Counted from the first letter of the stretch, positions 52,059 through 61,879 are shown. The stretch is 64,000 bases of DNA from Vibrio sp. BS-M-Sm-2 (GCF_041504345.1 NZ_CP167894.1:744001-808000), one strand, 5' to 3'. The notes: generated from the sequence alone by a model not told the origin. Made by a program: numbers and translations.

Positions 52059-53120
52059 ATGAAATCACGTAATGTCTTCCTTACTTTTATCGCAACAAGT
52101 TTTTTAAGCACTGGCGTCATGGCTAACACCGATAAAGATGCGGTACCTCTCTCAGCACAACCTGTACCTCTAACCACGGCAGTTAGTCCTGAGTTTTATG
52201 AGTTTTCGAAAAACTTTCCGGTAGCTAATGTAGAGGCACTGCAGAAAAACTTACCCAAAACAGAAAGCGAGTGGCGTGCTTTCGTTGATGCACGTGACAC
52301 GTCAGCCATCGAACGAGCAGGATCGTTAGCTAATACGCTAGGGGTAACCATTGAAAAAGACTCTATTGGTGGCGTTGATGTGTATTGGGTCACGCCAAAG
52401 GCGATTGCGCCAGAGCTAAAAGACAAGCTCTATGTCGCGGTTCAGGGCGGTGCGTATATGTTGAATAGTGGTCTAGCATCAACATCAGAAGCTTCTATCA
52501 TTGCTTCTAAGATGCAAATTCCAGCACTAGCGATCGACTACACCAAATCGATAGATGCACCCGCACCAGCAAGCCGTAATGATATTGTTAAGGTGTGGAA
52601 TGCGCTTCTAAAAACGCGTTCTGCAGATTCCATGGTCATGGGGGGGACTTCTGCTGGCGGGGCTCTAACGCTTGCAGTGACACAAGAGCTCAATAAACAG
52701 GCTTTACCCGTGCCAAGCGCGCTTTATGTTGGAACACCGGGTGTGGATATGACGATGACTGGAGACAGCCGTTATATCAATGAAGGACTAGACCATATTT
52801 TAGGTAGCTGGCGTGGAATGTCTTCTGAGTTAGTCAATGTCTATGTGGGTGAGCTAGAACTAACAGATCCTATCGTATCGCCAATTAACGGCAGCTTTGA
52901 GAACTTTCCGCCAACTTATTTGATCACTGGCACGCGCGATTTGTTATTGAGTGATACTGTACGAGTGCATCGCGAACTTAAGCGTGCAGGGGCGGAAGCG
53001 GAACTTAATGTCTATGAAGGTCAATCTCATGCCGATTACGCTGTAGCTTTTGGCACCCCTGAATCTGAAGAGCATTATCAGGCACTGAATAACTTCTTTT
53101 ACGGAAACTTGGTGAGGTAA
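52059..53120 (+). CDS. Exported HSL-like alpha/beta-hydrolase (esterase)
   Basis: A 353-residue enzyme with signal peptide (VFLTFIATSFLSTGVMA). The hormone-sensitive-lipase-like fold shows the oxyanion loop as VQGGAYM (residues 129-132) in place of the usual HGGG. The nucleophile is GTSAGG with Ser198, the acid Asp294 in GTRDLLLSD and the base His324 in QSHADY. All three catalytic residues are present. Family members hydrolyse short acyl or aromatic esters. It is divergent from the tandem LysR genes (192 bp), a standard LTTR-target arrangement, and ends in a strong terminator at 53196. Confidence 0.9.
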   Translation: MKSRNVFLTFIATSFLSTGVMANTDKDAVPLSAQPVPLTTAVSPEFYEFSKNFPVANVEALQKNLPKTESEWRAFVDARDTSAIERAGSLANTLGVTIEKDSIGGVDVYWVTPKAIAPELKDKLYVAVQGGAYMLNSGLASTSEASIIASKMQIPALAIDYTKSIDAPAPASRNDIVKVWNALLKTRSADSMVMGGTSAGGALTLAVTQELNKQALPVPSALYVGTPGVDMTMTGDSRYINEGLDHILGSWRGMSSELVNVYVGELELTDPIVSPINGSFENFPPTYLITGTRDLLLSDTVRVHRELKRAGAEAELNVYEGQSHADYAVAFGTPESEEHYQALNNFFYGNLVR

Positions 53121-53195
53121 TGTCACGCTAAGTAGATTAGCAGTTCACACTGCCCAAGCAATAGGTTCAGTTCCGGCGTTGCCGCTACTCATACC

Positions 53196-53226
53196 AAATT
53201 GGGTCACTTATGTGACCCAATTTTTT
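53196..53226 (+). terminator. Terminator of the esterase gene
   Basis: AAATTGGGTCAC-TTAT-GTGACCCAATTT, a 12-bp perfect stem running into a T tract. Confidence 0.9.
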
Positions 53227-53339
53227 AGTTGCAAACCGAAAGGGTATTGATGGAGGGTGATGATGCTACACTGCTAAAACACGTGAACTAAACGCGGTTT
53301 ATTGCTCTATTTTTGCTCAAGCGTAACGGCTCTTAATCT

Positions 53340-54353
53340 CTACAAACTCTCAATCGCCTTTTGTATTGCTGGGCCAATCTGACGCTTACGCGAAGTGACG
53401 CCTTCTAGTGTCAGCATGTCGCTGGTTGGTTCAGCATTGAAAGCCGATTTGATGACTTGATAGTCGCTTTCGTCCACCCACAATAGGTTTGCTTCTTTGT
53501 TCTTAGTGTCTGTGATTGAGAAGAACAGATGGTCTAGCCCGTTCTCTTCTTTGTATGCCTTCATCGCTGCCAAAAGCTCGTCTTTACGGTCAATTAGTTG
53601 TTGAGCCGTTAGTGTCTCAGCCACACCGATGCCCACCTGTTTGCCACCGTATTTAAAGTTTTTGTAATTCAGCGTCAGAATGGTTTCAGATGAAAGGTGG
53701 CTAAGATCCGATTTAGCAATCAACATCTGTTGACCGAAATCTTCGATATCTGAAATGCCTGCAACTTTTGCCAGCTTTTCAGCGTACTCACGATCATGCT
53801 AAGTGGTGGTTGATGATTGGAATACCACAGTATCAGAAAGGATTGCGCCTAAGCCGACACAAGCAAGGTTCTTAGGTAAGGTCACATCGAGCTTTTCAGC
53901 GCTGTCAGCCAGAATAGTTGCAGCTGAACCCCAGCCTCGAATGTCCATCTCAACAATTTGTGGTGTGTTAATTGGAGAGCCACCAATCGCATGATGATCG
54001 ACCACAGCCACAATAGATGCTTGGTCAATAGTTGGCGCGAGTTGAGTCACTTGGTTGAAATCCACCAGCCCCACTCGGTATGAAGAGTAATCTTTCTCTA
54101 CACGTGGTGATTCAGCATTACAGTAATTCAAGATAAACGTCGATTCAGGGTTGATAGGCTCAGGCACTGTCGCCGTACCGCCATAGATATGAGCCGCGAG
54201 CATTGCAGACATTACCGTGTCGCTGTCTGGGCTAAGGTGCCCAGTCCATACGAGATCTTCACTGTTTTCATTGGCAGATTGTTGCAGGCTGAAAGCAAAA
54301 CTTGCTGAACTGAAAGACATGATTACGGCGGCAACGACAGGTGTTAGCTTCAC
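53340..54353 (-). pseudogene. ppaC: Exported Mn-dependent (family II) inorganic pyrophosphatase, interrupted by in-frame TAG
   Basis: One reading frame from GTG 54353 (AAGGA 7 nt upstream) runs to 53340 with a single TAG at 53801-53799. Before the stop: a signal peptide (VVAAVIMSFSSASFA), GHLSPDSD (family II metal motif) and VDHH. After it: HDREYAEKLAKVAGISDIEDFGQQMLIAKSDLS and the essential C-terminal SRK motif (GVTSRKRQIGP). All family II motifs are intact apart from the stop, which falls after SSTTT. One base (TAG from AAG, CAG or GAG) would restore about 337 residues. It is a fresh nonsense mutation, readthrough, or an error. Export is unusual, as family II PPases are normally cytosolic. 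Confidence 0.85.
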
Positions 54354-54732
54354 GGGTATTTCCTTATTTGAATTCGTTTTAGAACCCCATACGCTAGCCT
54401 TGAAAAATTTCATAACCGTGTCGGTAATATTTCAGATTTACTTCAGTAAGTAACGAAATGTAATTTCCCTTGCCAATCAACTTACAACTCACTTTGGATT
54501 AGGTCACCTTTTCATTATTTCATAATAAATCTTAATGAAACTCAGTGATATCAAATCTAAGCTACTGATTTAAAATAAGTAAAAACACGCAAACCAAATG
54601 CTAAAAATTAGATAATCTTATTGGAATTTGATTAGAAGAAGGAAGAAAAAAGGCTGCGAAAGCAGCCTTTATAGAATATATATGAATGTTATGCTGTTGC
54701 ACTTCAAACGGAAAACCGAATGCTAAATAGCT
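54354..54732. other. Intergenic region with terminator
   Basis: AT-rich spacer between two minus-strand genes. Contains the terminator at 54649 and the promoter of the pyrophosphatase gene; nothing else recognised. Confidence 0.4.
54649..54670 (-). terminator. Terminator of the large lipoprotein gene
   Basis: AAAGGCTGC-GAAA-GCAGCCTTT, a perfect 9-bp stem followed on the minus strand by TTTCTTCC. Confidence 0.88.
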
Positions 54733-56172
54733 TTAACTTGAACAGTTAGCCTCTGACAAATCAGTTTCAGATGTACCACATTCCGTTTTATGGGTGCCAT
54801 CTTTATAATTTGTGAGACGTTCCCAGCCCCCATCACTATTATGGCTTGTCATTACTTGAGTTGGATTTTCACCAAACTCATTCATTACACGAGACCAGAA
54901 ATCTGCACCGTGCCCTTCCTCACTATAGAAGTCGGTATCAATCACATTACGAACTGGAGTTAAGTCAGATGCTGTAATGGTGTCGGTCACACCAATCAAG
55001 TGACTGAACCCACTATCGTTACCATCGTCATAACTATGCTCTGAATAACTAATAAGGTCAGAACCATCATAATCTTTAGTGACTAAAGCCTGAACAGTGA
55101 AAGTATTACTTAAAATAAGGCTGCTACAATCACTCCAGTCTCCAGCTTGACCATAGACAGTGTTACGAACACCTGACGAATCCTGAGAGATCGTTTCAAG
55201 CCACTCACTTACAGAACAACCATAGATATTACCCGCAATTTCCATCGATACCGTTTTCTCAATATTTACACCGTCTCGAACCGTTGTTTCCATAGTATTT
55301 TTATCATGTAGCTGAACTTTATTATTAAGATCACCTGACATCTCATGAGTTTCTGACTCTAGGTTACCATTAGACATTTGCACGAATTGGTAGCGATACC
55401 AGACATCCTTATAGTTGTTATTAGAACTATCCCATTTGCCCATGAAGTATTCGACCCAAGCAAAGTCTGCTTCTGGGTATTGATTGATTAGTTCACGTGT
55501 ATCTGCATATGACTTTTGTAATCCGGGAACAATATCTTGAGCGATTTGATGTACTTCATCATTACCAGACTCAATATAATCACCATACAATTCATCTACT
55601 GTGATGTTGTAACGACGAGCAACGTGAAGTTCTTGCTCAGTTAGACGTTCGGCTATGTCGTCTCTCAGCTCTTGTTCTTCTAGCAAAGACTCACAAGAAA
55701 GCTCCTGAGAAGTGCTTTCGCGTAGCTCTTTTTCTACTTCATTCCAAACCACAGAGGTTAATGGTGTTAAGTTGTATAGCTCTTCATCTGTACTCAACGC
55801 ATATTGAGGAGGTATCACCATCGTGTAAGCATCTTCAATTGGAGTACTAGGAAAATCAGTATCGATAGCACCTTCCGGAACATCTACCACAATTGGAACG
55901 TATTGCGCGCATTCACGATAAGTTGATGGTATGTCTAAACTAAAATCGCCCTGTTCTTTAGTGACAACATTAGGTTCATTGGCATCCAACTCATTATTGA
56001 AATTCAGGTCGAGATAAACCGTAGCCCCAATAATATAACCATCAATAACCTTTCCTGAAACAGAGGAAATATTGGAATCTCCTCCACTGTTGTCACTACT
56101 GCTACCACTACTCCCACCGCAACCAACTAAGCCAACGGCAAGCCCACAAAGCATAAGCTTTTTCATTTTCAT
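54733..56172 (-). CDS. Large surface-type lipoprotein with an N-terminal carboxypeptidase-regulatory-like repeat
   Basis: A 479-residue lipoprotein: signal LMLCGLAVGLVGC (Cys18) and a Ser/Gly/Asn linker (GGSSGSSSDNSGGDSNISS). A beta-sandwich unit follows, VSGKVIDGYIIGATVYLDLNFNNELDANEPNVVT, with Asp/Asn-rich possible Ca sites; this opening is common in Vibrio and Shewanella exported proteins. The rest is a helical region with acidic coiled parts (QELRDDIAERLTEQELHVARRYNI) and a C-terminal beta domain containing Cys pairs. No enzymatic motif is seen. Base composition is AT-rich compared with neighbours. Confidence 0.75.
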   Translation of the reverse strand: MKMKKLMLCGLAVGLVGCGGSSGSSSDNSGGDSNISSVSGKVIDGYIIGATVYLDLNFNNELDANEPNVVTKEQGDFSLDIPSTYRECAQYVPIVVDVPEGAIDTDFPSTPIEDAYTMVIPPQYALSTDEELYNLTPLTSVVWNEVEKELRESTSQELSCESLLEEQELRDDIAERLTEQELHVARRYNITVDELYGDYIESGNDEVHQIAQDIVPGLQKSYADTRELINQYPEADFAWVEYFMGKWDSSNNNYKDVWYRYQFVQMSNGNLESETHEMSGDLNNKVQLHDKNTMETTVRDGVNIEKTVSMEIAGNIYGCSVSEWLETISQDSSGVRNTVYGQAGDWSDCSSLILSNTFTVQALVTKDYDGSDLISYSEHSYDDGNDSGFSHLIGVTDTITASDLTPVRNVIDTDFYSEEGHGADFWSRVMNEFGENPTQVMTSHNSDGGWERLTNYKDGTHKTECGTSETDLSEANCSS

Positions 56173-56443
56173 TTCGATCGATACCTAACGGTTAATATTG
56201 TTATTGTTTTCAAAGTAGGCTGACACTTACTCGTGAAGCAATATATAGACTTTCAATATAACCATATGATGTATTGATCACATCACGATAAAAATGAATG
56301 TAACTTTATCTAATGCAATTATCTGTTATTAATAATCTATTTCTTACTACTTGAAACAAAGTTAAGAATGGTCCCAAAACAAAAAAGGAACAGTATCTCT
56401 ACTAATCCTTAAGTTTCACAAACCACTGCAGGCTTAGAGGCAG

Positions 56444-56869
56444 TTAGTGCTTGTACCTAAAGGTATTACTGTCATCAACAATCTCGATTCTGACAGGAAC
56501 TGTGCCTTGCTTAACATTGCCGATTTTGGCAAATGCTTTGTGCGAAAGATCGATAACTCGGCCTTTTACGTACGGGCCTCGGTCGTTAATTTTAACTTCG
56601 ACAGACTTATTATTGGCAGTGTTAGTCACTCTCACGATCGTGCCAAAGGCTAAGGTTTTATGCGCTGCCGTATAAGCATTCATATTATACGTCTCACCAC
56701 TTGCTGTGAGCTTTCCATGGAACTTATCACCATACCAAGAAGCTTTACCAGCAAGAGCATGTGACTTGGCATATTCCTTTGTTTTAGAACTGCCGACAGC
56801 CGACGTTGAGGTGCATCCAGCTAATATCATAAGAATAAGAGCGGTAAAGATAATATGTAATTTTTTCAT
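56444..56869 (-). CDS. RlpA-like double-psi beta-barrel lipoprotein
   Basis: About 141 residues from ATG 56869. It has a signal/lipobox ([15 protein letters not shown], Cys17) and one RlpA-type DPBB domain ([77 protein letters not shown]). It lacks the SPOR domain of full RlpA, so it resembles the short RlpA-family/rare-lipoprotein proteins. RlpA cleaves naked glycan strands at the septum; the short form may keep catalytic Asp and His residues (NDRGPY; FHGK) but would not localise by SPOR. Upstream in-frame starts exist (56896, 56929, 56959) but none has a strong ribosome site. Confidence 0.8.
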   Translation of the reverse strand: MKKLHIIFTALILMILAGCTSTSAVGSSKTKEYAKSHALAGKASWYGDKFHGKLTASGETYNMNAYTAAHKTLAFGTIVRVTNTANNKSVEVKINDRGPYVKGRVIDLSHKAFAKIGNVKQGTVPVRIEIVDDSNTFRYKH

Positions 56870-57204
56870 ATAATTTGGGTGAGCTAATCTGTGCATTTTC
56901 TCTGTTTTCGTTGTGTTTTGGTTCGCCATGTAATGCTGAGTATAGTCACTGCTCAGCAAAGGCTACCGTCCGGTATGAACGCACAATGTTTTCATGAAGC
57001 ACGCTTCCTTCCGTCATATCCATGAAAGGTTTTATCTTCAAAACGTCAACTTTAACAATGAATTAGAGTTGTATATTTCTTAATCAGTACATATGGTAAG
57101 CCACTCGGCCAAAAACACCCAAACACCAAAAAGGATTGGTATCGCTACCAATCCTCTTTAGGGAGTGTTTCGGTTCTTCTACCTTGTCGAAGGCAGTAAC
57201 GCGA
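56870..57204. other. Intergenic region with terminator
   Basis: Spacer between two minus-strand genes. It holds the terminator at 57132 and the promoter of the RlpA-like gene. Confidence 0.4.
57132..57155 (-). terminator. Terminator of the VOC gene
   Basis: AGGATTGGTA-TCGC-TACCAATCCT, a perfect 10-bp stem with TTTTTGG after it on the minus strand. Confidence 0.85.
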
Positions 57205-57696
57205 TTACTCGTAATCAGTCGCGTACGTATCTTCGTATGAGTGAGAGTAGAACTCGAATAGGTTGCCAAACGGGTCTTCTAGGTAAACCATTTGTGCTTG
57301 TTTTTGTTCGTCTTCTGGGTGGTAGCGCATGATGTCCATACGAACCTTACCGCCAAACTCTTCAACGCGTTTAATAGCAGAATGAAATTGCTCTTTTGGA
57401 AGCTGTAAACAGAAGTGGAAGATACCTAAACGAGAGAAATCAACGTTATGACGCTCTTCACGGTCAACCATTTCGAACAGTTCAACACCGATACCATCAG
57501 ATGTAACTAGGTGTGCAATGTTGAAGCCTTTGAAGCCTTCGCCAAAAACAGCGATACACATACGGCCAATTGCTGATTCGCGTTCTTCCATCACCTTAGT
57601 GTTGTTCATTACAACTCTTAGACCTAGCGCTTTAGTGTAAAACTCTACTGCTTGGTCCATGTCGCCTACCATGATGCCTACGTGATTCATTTTCAT
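57205..57696 (-). CDS. VOC-fold (glyoxalase/dioxygenase-like) protein
   Basis: A 163-residue protein from ATG 57696, with GGAG 6 nt upstream; a TTG four codons earlier was not preferred. It begins MKMNHVGIMVGDMDQAVEFYTKALGLRVV and contains a second half GIFHFCLQLPKEQFHSAIKRVEEFGGKVR with VYLEDPFGNLFEFYSHS. Candidate metal ligands are His5, the mid-chain HFCL His and the terminal Glu in LFEFY. The fold covers glyoxalases, ring-cleaving dioxygenases and fosfomycin-resistance-like enzymes; the substrate is not predictable. Monocistronic. Confidence 0.85.
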   Translation of the reverse strand: MKMNHVGIMVGDMDQAVEFYTKALGLRVVMNNTKVMEERESAIGRMCIAVFGEGFKGFNIAHLVTSDGIGVELFEMVDREERHNVDFSRLGIFHFCLQLPKEQFHSAIKRVEEFGGKVRMDIMRYHPEDEQKQAQMVYLEDPFGNLFEFYSHSYEDTYATDYE

Positions 57697-58185
57697 AACT
57701 TTCTCCAATTCGTTTTTTATTCTGTGCTTTTCGAAGTCTAGCTTCGGTATCTCGTTTCGATGAAGAGAGTATAGGGAGGGATACTGATTAAATTAAATTA
57801 TCATAATTTATATTAATAATAATTTTTTGTTATTTAAAATCAATATGGGATCTCAGATCACTTAAAGAAACGCTGTCTACATAGCTGTTCACGCTATACG
57901 TAGATACTCACACGATAAATCGATGTTCACGCTAATAGATATAAGCCAAATGTAGAGGACAGCCTAAAGAGCATAGATCCTCAAATGGGTGATGCTGATG
58001 TTTGATGACTTTTGCTAATAGTTTTTGTTGATAGCTTTTACCGATAGTCTTTTCTTTTCGAAGATAGGATTTGCCTATTGAATCTATAGAAATGTCCGAT
58101 TTCACTAATTTACGGTGCGGATGCAATATATCTCCATCGACGCGGGATAGCGTTAAACACTACAAATTAGAAAGAGAGTCAAACC
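57697..58185. other. Intergenic region with OxyR-type site
   Basis: Divergent spacer between the VOC gene and ahpC. Carries the OxyR-consensus site at 58064-58100 and otherwise AT-rich sequence. Confidence 0.6.
58064..58100. promoter_or_regulatory. OxyR-type binding site upstream of ahpC
   Basis: ATAG-N7-CTAT-N7-ATAG-N7-CGAT. Three of the four tetramers match the OxyR consensus exactly, the fourth differs at one base, and all spacers are 7 bp. It ends 85 bp before the ahpC ATG, fitting activation by oxidised OxyR. Confidence 0.85.
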
Positions 58186-58743
58186 ATGATCAACACAGAA
58201 ATCAAACCATTCAACGCAACAGCATTCAAAAACGGCGAATTCGTAGAAATCACAGAGCAAGACGTTAAAGGCAAGTGGGCAGTATTCTTCTTCTACCCAG
58301 CAGACTTCACGTTTGTATGTCCAACTGAGCTAGTTGACCTGCAAGAAAAATACGCAGAGCTTCAATCTCGCGGCGTAGAAGTTTACTCAGTATCAACTGA
58401 CACGCACTTCTCTCACAAAGCATGGCACGATACTTCTGACAAAATCGGCACTATCGAATACTTCATGGTAGGCGACCAAACTGGCAACATCACAAACAAC
58501 TTCAACGTAATGCGTGAAGGCCAAGGCCTTGCAGACCGTGCAACGTTCCTAATCGACCCAGAAGGCGTTATCCAAGCAATGGAAATCACTGCTGAAGGTA
58601 TCGGCCGTGACGCTGAAGACCTACTACGCAAAGTTAAAGCAGCACAATACGTAGCCGCTAACCCAGGTGAAGTTTGCCCAGCTAAATGGAAAGAAGGCGA
58701 AGAGACTCTAGCTCCATCTCTAGACCTAGTAGGCAAGATTTAA
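58186..58743 (+). CDS. ahpC: Alkyl hydroperoxide reductase subunit C (peroxiredoxin)
   Basis: A 185-residue 2-Cys peroxiredoxin. The peroxidatic Cys45 lies in [14 protein letters not shown] and the resolving Cys164 in GEVCPAKW. The [23 protein letters not shown] opening and [22 protein letters not shown] are nearly identical to the enterobacterial enzyme. It reduces H2O2, alkyl hydroperoxides and peroxynitrite, recycled by AhpF downstream. GAGAG precedes the ATG. Confidence 0.97.
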   Translation: MINTEIKPFNATAFKNGEFVEITEQDVKGKWAVFFFYPADFTFVCPTELVDLQEKYAELQSRGVEVYSVSTDTHFSHKAWHDTSDKIGTIEYFMVGDQTGNITNNFNVMREGQGLADRATFLIDPEGVIQAMEITAEGIGRDAEDLLRKVKAAQYVAANPGEVCPAKWKEGEETLAPSLDLVGKI

Positions 58744-58782
58744 TCTAAGCCTATCTAAAAAGAACAAATAAACGGTTCTACA

Positions 58783-58822
58783 GGCGCGCTTCGGCCTCCC
58801 TCCTAAAGGGCAGTTGCGCGCC
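58783..58822 (+). repeat. Long GC-rich hairpin between ahpC and ahpF
   Basis: GGCGCGC and GCGCGCC flank 26 nt; an inner CCCT/AGGG pairing is possible. No T tract. Likely a processing or attenuation hairpin that lets ahpC exceed ahpF. Confidence 0.6.
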
Positions 58823-58941
58823 ACCCTTTCAAACCATCAACACCACAATATTTGCCGACTTGCGCCCCCTTTTTATTTTCCTTTTTCAGCAAGAAGGTAT
58901 TGGTCAATACCAAGACACAGAATTTAAGAGCAGGCACGATT

Positions 58942-60534
58942 ATGTTAGATCAAGCAATGAAGCAGCAGCTAAAAGCATACCTAGAAAACTTAAAAACCAA
59001 TGTTCAGTTAGTGCTGAGCCTTGATGACAGCGATACCGCAAACAAACTCCAAGACCTAGCAAATGACATCGCGTCTTTAACGGACAAAATTGAAGTGACT
59101 CGTGATGATAGCGCAAGCACGCGTAGCCCTATCATGCAGGTAGTCAACCAAGATAAAGGCACTGCGATCGGTTTCGCCGGTTTACCAATGGGTCACGAGT
59201 TCACGTCACTGGTACTGGCACTGCTTCATAGTGGTGGTCACCCTATCAAGCTTGAAGCTGATGTAATAGAGCAAATTAAAGAACTCGACCAAGAGCTCAA
59301 TGTAGAGATTTTTATCTCACTCTCATGCCAAAACTGTCCAGAAGTGGTTCAAGCATTCAACATGATGTCGGCGATTAACCCTCTGGTTAAGACAACGATG
59401 ATTGATGGCGCAGCATTCCAAGACGAAGTGAAGTCTCGCGACATCATGGCAGTACCAAGCGTATTCGTTAATGGTGGGCTATTTGGTCAAGGCCGTATGT
59501 CACTGGCTGAGATCCTTAACAAAGTCGACTCAGGCGCAGCAGAAAAGAAAGCAGCAAACCTAAACCAACAAGCACCTTTTGATGTATTGGTTGTCGGCGG
59601 CGGCCCTGCAGGTTCTTCAGCAGCGATTTACGCAGCACGTAAAGGCATTCGCACTGGTGTAGTTGCTGACCGATTCGGTGGCCAAGTAATGGATACCATG
59701 GCGATTGAGAACTTTATCTCAGTGAAAGCGACAACTGGCCCTAAATTAGTGGCAAGCCTTGAAGAGCACGTAAAAGAGTACGGTGTTGAAGTGATGACGG
59801 AGCAGCGCGCTGCGAACATCATTGCGGCAGAAGACACCGAAGACGGTTACATCCACGTTGAACTAGAGAGCGGCGCAACACTGCGAGCTCGCACAGTCAT
59901 CACCAGTACCGGAGCTCGCTGGCGTGAAATGAACGTTCCAGGTGAACAAGAGTACCGCAACAAAGGCGTTGCTTACTGCCCACACTGTGACGGTCCACTG
60001 TTCAAAGGTAAGAAAACAGCGGTTATCGGTGGCGGTAACTCAGGCATTGAAGCGGCTATCGACTTAGCAGGTATTGTGGAACATGTAACCGTACTTGAAT
60101 TTGCAGACACACTGCGTGCTGACCAAGTGCTTATCGACAAAGCGAACGCAACACCAAACATCGAAATCATCAAGATGGCTCAAACCACAAAAGTGTTGGG
60201 TGATGGAAATCGCGTAACCGGTCTGGAATACAAAGACCGCAACACTGAAGAACTAAAACAGATCGAACTAGCGGGTATCTTTGTTCAAATCGGCCTAATG
60301 CCAAACAGCGAATGGTTGAAAGGAACGAAGGTAGAACTATCACCACGCGGTGAGATCGAGATTAACGCTCATGGCGCAACATCAATGAAAGGTGTATTCG
60401 CAGCGGGTGATGTAACAACAGTTCCTTACAAACAGATCATCATCGCGATGGGTGAAGGTGCTAAAGCAAGTTTAGGTGCATTTGACCATCTAATCCGTAA
60501 TTCAGCTCCAGTTAAAGAGGCTGAAACGGCTTAA
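58942..60534 (+). CDS. ahpF: Alkyl hydroperoxide reductase subunit F
   Basis: A 530-residue flavoprotein from ATG 58942 (AGG 7 nt upstream). The N-terminal double-thioredoxin-fold domain holds SCQNC (Cys129, Cys132). A linker leads to the TrxB-like part with FAD motif [14 protein letters not shown] (from about 214), the redox pair AYCPHCDG (Cys346, Cys349), the NADH motif [13 protein letters not shown] and [16 protein letters not shown]. It passes electrons from NADH through FAD to AhpC. Longer upstream starts lack homology. A strong terminator follows at 60624. Confidence 0.96.
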   Translation: MLDQAMKQQLKAYLENLKTNVQLVLSLDDSDTANKLQDLANDIASLTDKIEVTRDDSASTRSPIMQVVNQDKGTAIGFAGLPMGHEFTSLVLALLHSGGHPIKLEADVIEQIKELDQELNVEIFISLSCQNCPEVVQAFNMMSAINPLVKTTMIDGAAFQDEVKSRDIMAVPSVFVNGGLFGQGRMSLAEILNKVDSGAAEKKAANLNQQAPFDVLVVGGGPAGSSAAIYAARKGIRTGVVADRFGGQVMDTMAIENFISVKATTGPKLVASLEEHVKEYGVEVMTEQRAANIIAAEDTEDGYIHVELESGATLRARTVITSTGARWREMNVPGEQEYRNKGVAYCPHCDGPLFKGKKTAVIGGGNSGIEAAIDLAGIVEHVTVLEFADTLRADQVLIDKANATPNIEIIKMAQTTKVLGDGNRVTGLEYKDRNTEELKQIELAGIFVQIGLMPNSEWLKGTKVELSPRGEIEINAHGATSMKGVFAAGDVTTVPYKQIIIAMGEGAKASLGAFDHLIRNSAPVKEAETA

Positions 60535-60623
60535 CCTTTATATTTAAAAGCTTTTAACTCAAGATTCCTTAAATATTTGTTAGCTTAATACTTTATTGTT
60601 AACGACTTAGTCAATTTTTAGAC

Positions 60624-60657
60624 ACCACTCCTATGGATTTAGGAGTGGTTTTTTTTA
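60624..60657 (+). terminator. Terminator of ahpCF
   Basis: ACCACTCCTA-N6-TAGGAGTGGT, a perfect 10-bp stem then TTTTTTT. Confidence 0.92.
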
Positions 60658-60671
60658 TTTGTAGCGACGCT

Positions 60672-61271
60672 TTATGCAGGTTGATAAAGCATAAAGGCAA
60701 CCACCATCGCTAAGCTTCCGCCCAAGCAACGGTTCACAAACATCATCTGCTTCGGTGATTGCAGTAGCTTTTTAAGCATGGTGCCGCAATACGCCCACAC
60801 CAACATGCATGGTACGCCCGTGATCACCATACCAGCAATAATGGTCACCACTTGAATCAGGTAGTCTGCATTCGGAGTGATGAACTGTGAAAACACGGTT
60901 AATGACGCTATCCAACCTTTAGGGTTTAACACCTGCACCAGCACACCAGACATGAAACCTGAACGATTGTCGGTGGTGCTTTCTTCGATTTGCATGTTAG
61001 CAATCGACCATGCCATGAACAGCAAATAAGCCGCGCCCGCGTACTTTAAAATGTTGTATAGCTCTGGGTAAAGGGTAAATAGGCTCACCAAACCGACACT
61101 GGAACCCGCCAGTACGATGATGATGCCAACAGCGTTCCCAGAGATAAAAGGTAAAGTCGCAGCAAATCCATAACGACTTGAAATCCCAAGTAATGCGATA
61201 TTGCCTGCCCCAGGGGTAATTGCAATTGATGTTGAAAATAGCAAGAACGCCAGCATTAATTGAGAGCTCAT
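60672..61271 (-). CDS. LysE family amino-acid exporter
   Basis: A 199-residue inner-membrane exporter with about six helices. Family motifs are TSIAITPGAGNIALLGISSRYG at the N-terminus and GVLVQVLNPKGWIASLTVFSQF in the middle. LysE/RhtB members export lysine, threonine, homoserine lactones or similar. It is divergent from an Lrp/AsnC-type regulator, the usual partner for amino-acid export, which supports an amino-acid or related substrate. Confidence 0.93.
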   Translation of the reverse strand: MSSQLMLAFLLFSTSIAITPGAGNIALLGISSRYGFAATLPFISGNAVGIIIVLAGSSVGLVSLFTLYPELYNILKYAGAAYLLFMAWSIANMQIEESTTDNRSGFMSGVLVQVLNPKGWIASLTVFSQFITPNADYLIQVVTIIAGMVITGVPCMLVWAYCGTMLKKLLQSPKQMMFVNRCLGGSLAMVVAFMLYQPA

Positions 61272-61393
61272 TTCCTCTCACTCCTAATAAGTAAAGTATT
61301 TATACGGAGAGAGTTTACAGATTCGACTAGGAATTAAATTGCTATATAGGCTAATATTAATGCAAATTTGAGCAAGAATTTTCTAAAATAGCC

Positions 61394-61879
61394 ATGAAAC
61401 AGAAAGAATCCACCAAAGAAGTGTTAGATGACACAGATATCGCCATCTTAGGACACATCCAACAAGACGGTCGCATGAGCAACAGCAAGCTCGCTGAAAA
61501 GGTTAACCTCAGCGAAACCCCATGCTGGCGCCGCTGGAAACGCATGGAAGAGACCGGCTATATCGATGGTTACGCCGCCAAACTCAACCGCAAGAAGTTA
61601 GGTTTGCACGTAGCAGGCTTTACCTTAGTGACTCTAGGCAACCACGAGGTTGAAAACACAGAACCGTTCGAAGAGTTTGTCGCGGTAACCGATTGGATTC
61701 CAATGTGTCACTGCATTGCAGGCGGCGCCGATTACATGGTGCAAGTGTTGGCAAAAGATTTAGAAGAGTACTTTGAGCGTATTAGCTCGATTCGAAGAGT
61801 GAAAGGCGTGAGTGCGATTCAATCCAACATCTCAGTGAAAGAGTTGAAAAACAGCTATCAGCTGCCGCTTTCAGACTAG
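61394..61879 (+). CDS. Lrp/AsnC family transcriptional regulator
   Basis: A 161-residue regulator. The N-terminal helix-turn-helix is DDTDIAILGHIQQDGRMSNSKLAEKVNLSETPCWRRWKRMEETGYIDGYAAKLNRKKLGLHV. The C-terminal RAM ligand domain reads VTDWIPMCHCIAGGADYMVQVLAKDLEEYFERISSIRRVKGVSAIQSNISVKELKN. RAM domains bind amino acids. Being divergent from the LysE gene (122 bp), it is likely the local regulator. Confidence 0.93.
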   Translation: MKQKESTKEVLDDTDIAILGHIQQDGRMSNSKLAEKVNLSETPCWRRWKRMEETGYIDGYAAKLNRKKLGLHVAGFTLVTLGNHEVENTEPFEEFVAVTDWIPMCHCIAGGADYMVQVLAKDLEEYFERISSIRRVKGVSAIQSNISVKELKNSYQLPLSD

